DNA of 64,000 bases from Austropuccinia psidii (Eukaryota > Basidiomycota > Pucciniomycetes > Pucciniales > Sphaerophragmiaceae), in contig JALGQZ010000009.1 of assembly GCA_023105745.1 (NCBI GenBank), positions 46,095,967-46,159,966 on the forward strand, given 5' to 3'. The position numbers and the translations under genes were made by a program. Positions within the stretch are counted from its first letter, which is position 1, and each line of letters begins with the position of its first letter. Below, one piece after another: positions 11,533-20,400 of this stretch. The notes beneath the pieces are model-generated. The model was not told the origin of the DNA and made no database searches. It saw only the letters and a list, made by a program, of their open reading frames with translations.

Positions 11533-12018
11533 ATTTACTTAAAAGACCTTTAAAAAGATTCTATTTGGGTTTATCCAATAATAAATTATATTTATAATCA
11601 TAAAATTATATAATAATTTTATATTTTATTGATTTTAAAAGCTATTGAGGCATTTGGAAAGCAATTGTACTGTCTTACACGTGGTTTTTCACATCCTTAG
11701 ACTTGCAAGAACTTTCTTTGAGTGACTCTAGTGATTAAAAAAGATAATTTATAAATTAAAAATAATTTTTATTATAATTTAATTTTATAAGAATCATATT
11801 CATTTTTTATTTTATTCTTTAAAAATAAAAATATACATAAAAAATATTAAAAAATATTAAAAACCAATAAAAAAAGTTATTTTTATTCATTTTTATTCAT
11901 TTCTTTATTTATTTCATTTTTTTTAAGATATAAAAGCAATTTCTACGTGGAAAATTGCCATATCTTGCCAAAAATAACACTTATTATAAAAAGACTTATA
12001 TTTATTTGTCTTTTTTAG

Positions 12019-12168
12019 TGTTTGAAGATAACCCAACAGAAGACAACCAAGCTACTGTTGAGAGATTGGTGGAAGAAACTTGTCAAAGTTCTCCTACACC
12101 AGTTATCACCAAAAGAAAGAAAGCTAAGAAATTAGACTTTCCAGGGCCCACCATTCAAGACTCTGAAG
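12019..12168 (+). other. Candidate leader exon of Gypsy-B
   Basis: An open stretch between a TTTTTTAG acceptor-like end at 12018 and a GGTGAGC donor at 12169. It encodes FEDNPTEDNQATVERLVEE and later a basic KRKKAKK cluster that looks like a nuclear localisation signal. The surrounding frame opens at a TTG (11955), not an ATG, which argues that the coding part starts at the acceptor. Joined across the next intron it continues EEVPNTPSNQMELDSE and stops at 12406-12408. The frame is the one used by the overlapping ORF at 12490-12936. It may be a spliced accessory protein or upstream ORF of the element. Confidence 0.45.
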
Positions 12169-12253
12169 GTGAGCACCTCTTTTTAAATTGCCATAAAAGA
12201 ATTTTATTCTAAAATACTCTTATTTTTTCTTATTCTTTAATTATGACTACCAG
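12169..12253 (+). other. Candidate intron containing the Gag start codon
   Basis: 85 bases with donor GTGAGC, a T-rich tract (TTATTTTTTCTTATTC) and acceptor ACCAG. Size and signals fit rust-fungus introns. The ATG of the 969-codon Gag ORF (12243-12245) lies inside it, eleven bases from the acceptor, so splicing would delete that start codon. Confidence 0.5.
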
Positions 12254-15152
12254 AAGAGGTTCCCAATACTCCATCCAATCAGATGGAGCTGGACTCAGAA
12301 GTAGAATTGATCCCTCAAAAGGGAAAAGAAAGGGCAATATCCCCAGTGGAACAGAATCCACACAAGGAAGTGCCTTATCCCAAAGGCAAGTCCCAGAAAT
12401 GCCCATGATATCTGAGCCTGAATTGGAACTAAGTATGAGTAACTCAAACAGGTACAAATCACATTCAGAGGGCTCAAATAGGCATCTACATGAGCCAGTA
12501 CAAGCAGTATTACACAGTATACAAGGACAAAGACTGGGAAATGCTGCCTCAAATACACCAAGGAGTGATGAACTCCTGGCACATCCTGAAAAAGTTCCTC
12601 AAAGAGGAGGAGATAGTGAAATACTCCAATGGATGGAATCCACTGTCATCCAAACCTCAAATCAAAAAAATCAAGGATTATCATGCCAAAAAGAGGGAGG
12701 CAACCAAGGAAGAAGCCCCAGTAGCTTCTACCAGCAAGCCTCAAGCCAACCCACTTCCCCAAGAAGGGAAGAAGAACAAGAAAAAGCATTGGAGGAAACC
12801 ATATTCCCCAAGCTACAGAATCCCAAGAATCCAAAAGGATGCCATGGACAATGTTTTCAACATGGCCAGAACCTTGATGGAATTCAAGGACAAGGAAGAG
12901 CAAAGAATGAGACAACCTCATTTCCCAAAGAAATAACCTTGTCCAAAGATGTTGTAAATACTTTAACAGAAATTAAAAATAGTATATTACCTCTAAAAGA
13001 AATTAAAGACAGTTTATTATCACTACAAGAAATAAATAACAATTTATCTTCTTTAACAAAAATTGTTGTACAAAACAAGAAAGAAATTGACAACATTAAG
13101 TTTATTGTTGAAAATAATAAACCAAAAAATTTAATTGACAATACTCAAAAATTAATACAAGGACAACAAGAATTGTATAAATACATAAAAGATATCAAAG
13201 ATAAGACTTTGACAATCAATTATGATGTGAGTATTGACAATCTTACAGAAAAATTAAATAAATTAAGTATTTCTGTAGAAAAATTTGAAGAAAAGACTTC
13301 ATCACACCAAAAATTACTTTTGGACCATGTAGAAAAAAGTGATGAAGCAAGAATGCATCTGAAAGATGATATTCAAAGTGAAATAAGGCTTATTACAGAA
13401 AAAATGGATAAAATTAATGAGGCTAATTTAAATATGCCAAAGTTATCAACACCATTTTCTCATATAAGAAGCCCTATTAAAACAAAAGAGGAATTGTCAA
13501 ATCCTTTCATAACAGACTTGAGTCACCAAGATAATAACCAAGTCTTAATGAAAGAAGCACCTCAACTGAAAGAATGGCCAACATTCACAGGAGAAGGTGA
13601 ATATGACCACATGTCATTCATTAAAACAATTGACATGTTACAAGAAGATTATGCCATACCAGATGAATTAATCACTGCAAGATTACATTCTTTGTTTGAG
13701 AAATCTGCAAAAAGATGGTATTATGGCATAAGACAAACAAATGGTAAAAATACCTGGTTTTGGTGGAAACAAGAAATAATCACCAAGTGGGCAAATGATG
13801 CCTGGAGGTATAAGATAGAAAATGCATTTGAAAACTCTTTCTTTGACCCAGAGAAAGATAAACCTTTAACTTGGTTCCTAAAACAAGTTGAAAGGCTTAA
13901 TGCACTGTACCCAGAAATGTCACAGAAGATGGTGCATATGAAAATACTTAAAAAATGTGGAGGGGAACTAGAACATGCCCTAAGAAGCAGGTGTATAGAA
14001 CCATGCTCCACAGAAGAGTATATAAATGCACTAGAAGATATAGTGACAAGGACAAAAATTGGCAGGACTTGGAAAAAATTGGACATTAAAAGCCCAAACA
14101 AACCATTTATCAAGAAAGATAAATCAAAAGAATCCTTAAAACCCAATACATCCAACAATAATGAGCAAAGAAAATGCCATAAATGTGGAGGTATTGGACA
14201 CTTAGCCAATAATTGCCTTAAAAAAGCAAAGATTAATGAAATTGTGGAAACAGAAAACCACAATGACAAAGAAGAAGAATCTGACTCTGAAAAAGAGACA
14301 GAAGAATCAGAAAGCTCTGAAAGTGATGAAATCAATATAATTAATGCACAAATTAATAATATTGATATAATTTATGAAGTACTGGATGTTAACTCAAACT
14401 TGCCACAAGTTGGAACATCTGACACAAATCTGACAAACATACAAGATGCCAAAATGTATAGAACCAAACCTGCAAGAGGAATGGGATATACAGCTGGAAA
14501 ATCAAGTATTAGTATTGTTATGGTTGATAACCAAGAAGGAAAGGTTAACTTGGATACAGGAGCATATTGCACTTGTGTTGGCAAAAGTTATTTAAAAACC
14601 ATTGTCCCAGACTGGCAAGAAAAACTTATGCCAATACAAGGTGTCAAATTTAGTAGTGCAAGTGAGAGCATGAAGCCCCTTGGAATAATTGATTTAACAC
14701 TAATTTTTCCTCATCCCTCACAATGTGTCAGAATCAAAGTAGAGTTTGTAGTAATGGACAACTGTACTAGTAATCATTTCATACTTGGAAATGACTACTT
14801 ATCAATCTATGGTATAGATATCTCCAACCAAAAGGATAGATATTTTACCATAGGAGATAATAAAAGACAAAAGTTTGGATTCTTAAATAACAAAAAACAA
14901 ATCACAGTTATTAAGAATGAGGAAAAAATTCCAGAAAAAGAACTTTTTATATCTGAACAACTCAGAGAGGCAGAATTCAATCAAGAGTTAACAGAAAAAA
15001 TGAAAGAAAAATTGATTGACCTCTTATTTAAGTATAAAAATGCCTTTGCAACTGACAAAGAGCCACTAGGTGCCATAATTGGACATGAAGTGGATATAAT
15101 TCTTAATGTAGAAAAACCTTACCCACCTTTATTAAGAAAACCTGAAAAATAA
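12243..15152 (+). CDS. gag: Gypsy-B Gag-protease polyprotein, intact
   Basis: A 969-residue ORF without interruption. The N-terminal 230 residues are low in complexity and overlap another open frame. Residues about 230-400 are rich in charged residues and likely coiled coil. The capsid-like region follows (LKEWPTFTGEGEYDHMSF at about 440, RWYYGIRQ, FWWKQEII), then a basic stretch and a zinc knuckle CHKCGGIGHLANNC (residues 645-658, CX2CX4HX4C). After an acidic region comes an aspartic protease with LDTGAYC (Asp771) and a later HFILGNDYL. The ORF ends just as RT begins (VEKPYPPLLRKP, then EK and stop). Compared with the family pol at 62548, RT, RNase H and integrase are cleanly absent. Gag and protease share one frame here, unlike Gypsy-A. 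The intact frame and near-identical LTRs suggest selection or very recent origin. Confidence 0.88.
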   Translation: MTTRRGSQYSIQSDGAGLRSRIDPSKGKRKGNIPSGTESTQGSALSQRQVPEMPMISEPELELSMSNSNRYKSHSEGSNRHLHEPVQAVLHSIQGQRLGNAASNTPRSDELLAHPEKVPQRGGDSEILQWMESTVIQTSNQKNQGLSCQKEGGNQGRSPSSFYQQASSQPTSPRREEEQEKALEETIFPKLQNPKNPKGCHGQCFQHGQNLDGIQGQGRAKNETTSFPKEITLSKDVVNTLTEIKNSILPLKEIKDSLLSLQEINNNLSSLTKIVVQNKKEIDNIKFIVENNKPKNLIDNTQKLIQGQQELYKYIKDIKDKTLTINYDVSIDNLTEKLNKLSISVEKFEEKTSSHQKLLLDHVEKSDEARMHLKDDIQSEIRLITEKMDKINEANLNMPKLSTPFSHIRSPIKTKEELSNPFITDLSHQDNNQVLMKEAPQLKEWPTFTGEGEYDHMSFIKTIDMLQEDYAIPDELITARLHSLFEKSAKRWYYGIRQTNGKNTWFWWKQEIITKWANDAWRYKIENAFENSFFDPEKDKPLTWFLKQVERLNALYPEMSQKMVHMKILKKCGGELEHALRSRCIEPCSTEEYINALEDIVTRTKIGRTWKKLDIKSPNKPFIKKDKSKESLKPNTSNNNEQRKCHKCGGIGHLANNCLKKAKINEIVETENHNDKEEESDSEKETEESESSESDEINIINAQINNIDIIYEVLDVNSNLPQVGTSDTNLTNIQDAKMYRTKPARGMGYTAGKSSISIVMVDNQEGKVNLDTGAYCTCVGKSYLKTIVPDWQEKLMPIQGVKFSSASESMKPLGIIDLTLIFPHPSQCVRIKVEFVVMDNCTSNHFILGNDYLSIYGIDISNQKDRYFTIGDNKRQKFGFLNNKKQITVIKNEEKIPEKELFISEQLREAEFNQELTEKMKEKLIDLLFKYKNAFATDKEPLGAIIGHEVDIILNVEKPYPPLLRKPEK
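12490..12936 (+). CDS. Overlapping +1-frame ORF within gag
   Basis: 148 residues fully inside the Gag ORF in another frame. It starts MSQYKQYYTVYKDKDWEML and ends QRMRQPHFPKK. It looks protein-like: EEEIVKYSNGWNPL, a basic KKNKKKHWRK stretch, then a helical MDNVFNMARTLMEFKDKEEQ. The Gag frame over the same bases is Gln/Ser/Pro-rich and less protein-like. The frame equals that of the candidate spliced leader exon, but stops at 12406 and about 12430 separate them. It is either a real second product of the element or an ancestral frame. Function unknown. Confidence 0.45.
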   Translation: MSQYKQYYTVYKDKDWEMLPQIHQGVMNSWHILKKFLKEEEIVKYSNGWNPLSSKPQIKKIKDYHAKKREATKEEAPVASTSKPQANPLPQEGKKNKKKHWRKPYSPSYRIPRIQKDAMDNVFNMARTLMEFKDKEEQRMRQPHFPKK

Positions 15153-15270
15153 AAAAGTCAAGCATTATTGAGCTTCAAGACTAACAAAGTCTATTGAAGA
15201 GGTAGGACAGTGGATGATACCCTAATCACATATATCAGATTGTGGTACAATCTTTTTTGGTGGCAGGGAA
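15153..15270 (+). other. Gypsy-B 3' noncoding region and polypurine tract
   Basis: Short sequence between the truncated pol start and the 3' LTR. GAGGTAGGACAGTGGATGAT matches the 3' noncoding region beside the pol at 59597 (GAGAGGTTGGACAGTGGAT on the minus strand). The internal deletion therefore joins the first RT codons to the 3' noncoding region. GGTGGCAGGGAA (15259-15270) directly before TGTGAGCC is the polypurine tract; the related element has GTGGTAGGGAA. Confidence 0.75.
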
Positions 15271-17222
15271 TGTGAGCCTTTGAGATATGACCACATACCC
15301 AATAAGGTCACAAAAAATACTCAGAATAATTATATCTTTAATATAATTATATTAAAATTAATTAGAATAATTATACACTAAAAATAATTACTCAAATATA
15401 CAAAAAATACCATAAATTGGTACTAAAATTGGTTTAACTTAAAAACCAATGAATGAACATGTGAAATAAATTATACCATTGGATTCTTCATGGAAAAATA
15501 CACATATACCATTTTTATGGCATATCTTTAAAGTCAATATTTAATGAATTATAAGGTATAATACCTTAAAAACCACAAAATCCTATTTATCTCAGAAACC
15601 AATGAAACAACATGTGAAATAAATTGTACCAGTGGATTCCCCATAAAAATCCACACATAAAAAAATTAATAAGCTAATTCTCAAAATCAATACTTAAGGA
15701 ATTATCCTGAATATATGCACTTTTTTGGTCAACGCATATATTCAGTGATCATAGCTAATATCTTCTAAACTATACATGCTAGAATGATGAACCAAAAAGA
15801 AAGTTACCACGTAATTACTGTAAGAACACAGATATGAACTTTATTTTGCAAATTATAAACAAGGTTAAGACTTATGAGGAAATATTGATAAAAATCAACA
15901 GAGCTGTTGACCACTTTGTTGTGAAAGTAGTCCAAACTTAAAAAAAAAGTACACAGTTGGATTCTCCTAGTTCATTCGTGAAGAATGATGTAATTTTTAT
16001 TATTAAATTCAGGGTATAACCCCCTGAAATCAAGGTTTGAAGTTTAAAATATTGAATTTCGACAGAAAAGATGAGTTACAAGAAAAATCATCAAAATTAG
16101 AGTTTTGATGATGTAATGAAAAGCTCTTGGCAGCATAATAAGGTTATGTCAGGCTATCAGAATTCACTCTCTGAATTGCTGTAGCGTGAAAACCTTAAAA
16201 GTTATTGAGGATCAAAGTTTGAGCTTAAATTGAGCTGTTATGATCACATACTGTAACCTTAAATTAAGTTTAACAGTCTTAATAGTGATAAAATTGGTGA
16301 ATACTATTAGTTTATGATTAAAACTAATAAAATCCACGAAATTTGGGGTTCTGCCAAGCCTCTGATGTCATCACACTTAGAGTTATAGTGATAACTCTAA
16401 ATAATGGTGTAATAATGATGTAATATGGTTTGATCATGATGTAATCACCCTCAAACCTTAAAATATTGATCAATTCCAGTGGATATGATCAGTACACGTC
16501 TACTAGAAGCCTGTTGGACTCTAGGAGGGAGGTATTTACTATAAATAGAGCTCTTTTTACTCTGTTTTCCCCTCAGACGCATCAAAAACATTAAATCAAT
16601 TAAATAAAAGGTAATTTCTTTATTCTTTAAATATAAAACTCTTATATTCTTAAAGACCAAAGACCATCTTGTCATTAATCACCATTTTTACGTGATTAAA
16701 TCAATTCTTTAATTGTTTTTGCTATAAATCTCTCTAAAAAGCTCATTTCCACGTAAAATCAAGAAATTTAGTAAATTCTCTTTATTTTTATTGTAAATAC
16801 AATTTGAAAAGGTTGTATTATATTCTTTTGGCGTAAAATAACTCAAAATTATTATCTTAAGTGTTAAAATATTTATATTAATTTATAACTTTAATATTAG
16901 TAATATTATTGTTATTAATTGTTTTTTATTTATAAAAAACAATTTTTTTACGCCTTTATTATTTGTTGGTAACAATAATAAAGAGCTTTATAATATATTA
17001 ATTATTTTATATTAATATATTATTTATAATATTATATTTTTATATAATATTAATTATATTATTATATTTATTTAATAATATAATAATTTTACGCCATAAT
17101 AATAATATTTCTTTATTATTATTATTATTTTAATCTTATTTATTCATTTTATAAGGACATTCAGAGTACAATAAGTGATAAATTAGTAATTTTTACTTAT
17201 TGTTTCATAGTCAAACCTTACA
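15271..17222 (+). repeat. Gypsy-B 3' LTR
   Basis: Near-identical to 9582-11512. It differs by a few substitutions, a short loss near 15566, an extra A near 15945, and an extra AT-rich piece near 17035-17070. It ends CCTTACA, followed by ACTTA (17223-17227). TATAAATA is at 16540-16547. Confidence 0.93.
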
Positions 17223-17285
17223 ACTTAGGTCCAGGTTTGATTGCCGCAACCATCAAGGAGGAGGGTCAAACTTGTGGTTGTGACA
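17223..17285 (-). repeat. Remaining end of Gypsy-A 5' LTR
   Basis: ACTTA (target duplication of Gypsy-B, 17223-17227) followed by the 58 terminal bases of the interrupted LTR. They match 1582-1641 of the 3' LTR (GATTGC(T/C)GCAACCATCAAGG and following) and end TGTGACA. The next bases GTTTTC complete the Gypsy-A target duplication. Confidence 0.9.
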
Positions 17286-17449
17286 GTTTTCATTTCAATT
17301 CAAATTTTCAATTTTTGATTTTTATTTTCATTCATCATTTATTGTAAGTTTATTTCGACTTTTTGTTTTTAAAGTGCTATTTTATTCAATTAATTTATCC
17401 TATCACACTTGATTAATTTCTCTTCAATTTTGAAGTTTTCCCACCATTT

Positions 17450-20400
17450 GATCTTTCAGCCTTCTACCGTTTCTTTTGTCTCAACGTCAAAAATTCCAAA
17501 TCAACCACATCAAAAGAAAATTTTTGTTCGCATTGTGGAACTCCTTTTGGTGTGGGATTGGATAAGGCAGTCTTTGAGGGGGAAATCACAGGTAAACAGT
17601 TTTGAATTTCTGAAATAATCCTGTAACCAAGGGTGCTAATGGTGTTTTAGCTGCCCCTCTGAATATACTAAACAATCTCCCTACAGAGCTCACAAATCAA
17701 TATTTAAGATTGTGGCTTTACAGCTAGAGAAGACTTTTCAGCAGTCTCTATCAGACCTATTCAATAATCAGACTAATGATAAAATAATAATAATTTTAAA
17801 TAAATAAATTTGTAGGTGATTTCAAGATGATAAGATAATAATTGAGTAGATAAATAATAGATGTAATAGTACTGAGTGGTGATTTTAAGTTGTTTTCTTT
17901 GTTGAAGGTATTTTGTTTAATGGATAATAGCTCAATATGAGAAAATTTTAGTAATAGTGATAATATAATAATATTGTTTGATATTTTAAATAAGTGTAAT
18001 TGATAAATAATTTTGATAATATGTTAAATATATATTTTGTGATAATAATAATAGTGATATGGATTTTCTTCTAGTGAGAAGATTATAATATAAATATTTT
18101 GTTGAATATGAGTATTTCACTAATAGATGAATTTATAATATAGGCAGACCTACTGTTAACTACAGCTATTTATAAACCACTATTTAGTGTAATTTAATAA
18201 TAATTATAATAATATCTAGATTAACCTACTAGTAAGGGATGAATAATTATTCTCCTTCTTGGTATATAATTATTTGCATGAGGAAAGGGGAGAAAAATGA
18301 GAGAGAGAGGCCTCTTTTTATGTTGTGAGAAGTACCCATGGGCTCTCCATGTAAAATGTTATTCTTGCCCTTGAGGTAATTTTGCTGGTGTAGATTTTTT
18401 GTAACAAAAGTCAGATGACCTATCTTCTACACTGTATTAGTAATCTTGCACAGCCTTGAGAGATTAATGCTAGTGTGTAAAATTGAGAATGGTGTCATAT
18501 GACTGAGATATTTTTTCCATTTGTTTGGTCAAAATGAAGGTTGAGATGTTTTCCTTGGTGGGGATTTTTGATAAAAAATATCAGGTGACTTCTCTTTTGC
18601 ACTGCTTTAGTCAGCTTGCATAGCCTTGAGGAATTAATGCTGGTTAGCTAATTATGAAGGTGGTGTCATGTGAATAAGCCCCTGTATAATTTGTTTGTAA
18701 GATTAATTTAGTTCCAGGTGATTATGCTGTGTAATGTTGGGATATCTTCTTGAGTTTTAACTCTTGATTGCTGTAATTGCTGTGTGGTTTACAGTTTTAG
18801 TGTATTCCCCTTGCATGCAGCTAGTTGAAATTGAATTGAGTTGTATTTGATGATCCTGAGGCTGTGTACTGTACAGATCTTATGCATGTGGACTGCATAA
18901 GTCTTATTTGGGCTCCTGTATTGTTGTGTAATTATTTAAGTTTTTGGTGGATTTTCATGTATTGAGTTGAATTGGATACTGTCATATGATCCTTGTGTCA
19001 CATGCACTGTATTTGGTTACTGTAATTCTTGGTAATATAGTCTTCTTGATGGATTTAGAGTGGATATAATGTTACAATGTTACTTTTCCCATGTAATTTT
19101 GAGTTTCTGTATGTATTAAGCCTATTATAGATTCTTTAAGGCTTATATGTAGGTTTTCTTGTATAATTCCATAAGATTGGATTCCCCTATTATTTATTTG
19201 ATTGTAGAAATATGTTGATTATTTCAATTCTGAATGCCAAATCTTCCATTCCTCCCTACTATTGATGTTATTCCTGAGTGTGTGTGATCTTTAATCATGT
19301 CCTTTGAGTGGTGATTTCCTGAATTAGTCATTTTGATCTTGATTTTCCAACTGTTGATTTCCAAAAAAGTTCTTGAAACTGGTAAAAAGGTATGGAATAC
19401 CACAGCATCATCCATGGTTGTTTCAATTATCAGTGCATTGATACTGATGGGAAGATTAAACAAGGGGTTTCTCTGAGTTCAAACTCTCAATCTCAACACA
19501 CATTTTCTGATTCCAAGCTTAAAGAGATAGTCCAAAAGCCCAAATCTATTTGTATGTTTATTTCTGGCTCTATTATTATTATGCTTGTGACTGAATTAAT
19601 TAAAATCTTTGAAAAATCAATGACAAAACTCAGAAATATACCAACCACTCATCAATTTCCCCATCCTCATCAAAAGGGGGATTGAAAAAATGTGCAATGA
19701 ATCTTGAGCCAACCAGCGGATGATTTCCACCCTTTTGAGTTCTAAAAATCATTGTATTAGCTCTGCGCAATGATATGATTGTAGTAATTTTTTTAGAAAA
19801 ATCCTTAATTAATTTGTCTTCACTACTGACATGTTTTGATGAATAGTAAATTCATAAGTTTGCGTCAAATTCATGTTATTTAGTCGTCCTTAATGCTCAA
19901 TTGTAAGCTTCAATTTTATTTCTTAGCCACAATTTCTTGACTGCAATGATTTCTTTGTTTCTAATTACCTAACAGGAAGCCCTTTAATTAATTGTCTCAA
20001 ATACTTCAATATCTTATCTGAGAACAATGACACATTCTTTCCCTACTTCGGTTGAAATTATTCCAAAGGACATCCATATTCTCTTCAAATGATTAAATTT
20101 AAATACAAATCTCATTTTTGATGTTTTATGTCCATCATTTTTTTCCATATATCCATACCAAAAAGACCCCTTTATTTGTAGCCATACCCAGTTTGGAAAT
20201 TATCTTGAAATTGGAGAACCTACTAATTTCCATTCCTCATTGACTTCAGCTAAAAAAGTCAGCTCAGCTTCTTCTGAATAATTGAAATGTATGGCTCCCT
20301 TATTTTATAAGAAAAACAGAAGCAATCTATCTTATGGCATGGATATCAAAGGCTTGATTACTGTCTTTCTTGGCTAATCTCAAGACCTGGTATTTAAAAC

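Larger units (their letters stand above)
9582..17222 (+). mobile_element. Gypsy-B: gag-protease-only LTR retrotransposon
   Basis: A structurally complete element of about 7.6 kb. It has a 5' LTR 9582-11512, leader, one long Gag-protease ORF, polypurine tract and 3' LTR 15271-17222, flanked by ACTTA at 9577-9581 and 17223-17227. The LTRs are nearly identical: by eye, roughly ten single-base or small differences plus one AT-rich indel of about 25-35 bp near 17035. That implies a recent insertion. RT, RNase H and integrase are missing. The ORF stops just after the start of the RT region and the 3' noncoding region follows at once. The layout resembles TR-GAG elements (terminal repeats plus gag, non-autonomous). 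The pol at 59597-62548 is of the same lineage. Confidence 0.92.
68..17285 (-). mobile_element. Gypsy-A: Ty3/Gypsy chromovirus with a nested element in its 5' LTR
   Basis: A complete LTR retrotransposon read on the minus strand. Parts in sense order are the 5' LTR (8033-9581, resuming at 17228-17285), leader, gag, protease, RT, RNase H, integrase, chromodomain, 3' noncoding region, polypurine tract and 3' LTR (68-1641). The LTR ends are TGTCA...TG(A/C)CA-like. GTTTTC at 62-67 and 17286-17291 is the target duplication; it counts as 6 bp, or 5 if one terminal base is ambiguous. A 7.6-kb plus-strand element (Gypsy-B) lies inside the 5' LTR. The coding region carries several stops and frameshifts, and the protease Asp is Asn, so this copy should be inactive. 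Gypsy-A2 at 45477-56219 is a diverged plus-strand relative. Confidence 0.9.

Noticed and set aside
13721..14335. 204-codon minus-strand ORF
   Set aside because: Antisense shadow of the Gag frame. The composition (Ser/Phe/Leu-rich) is the complement of Lys/Glu codons.
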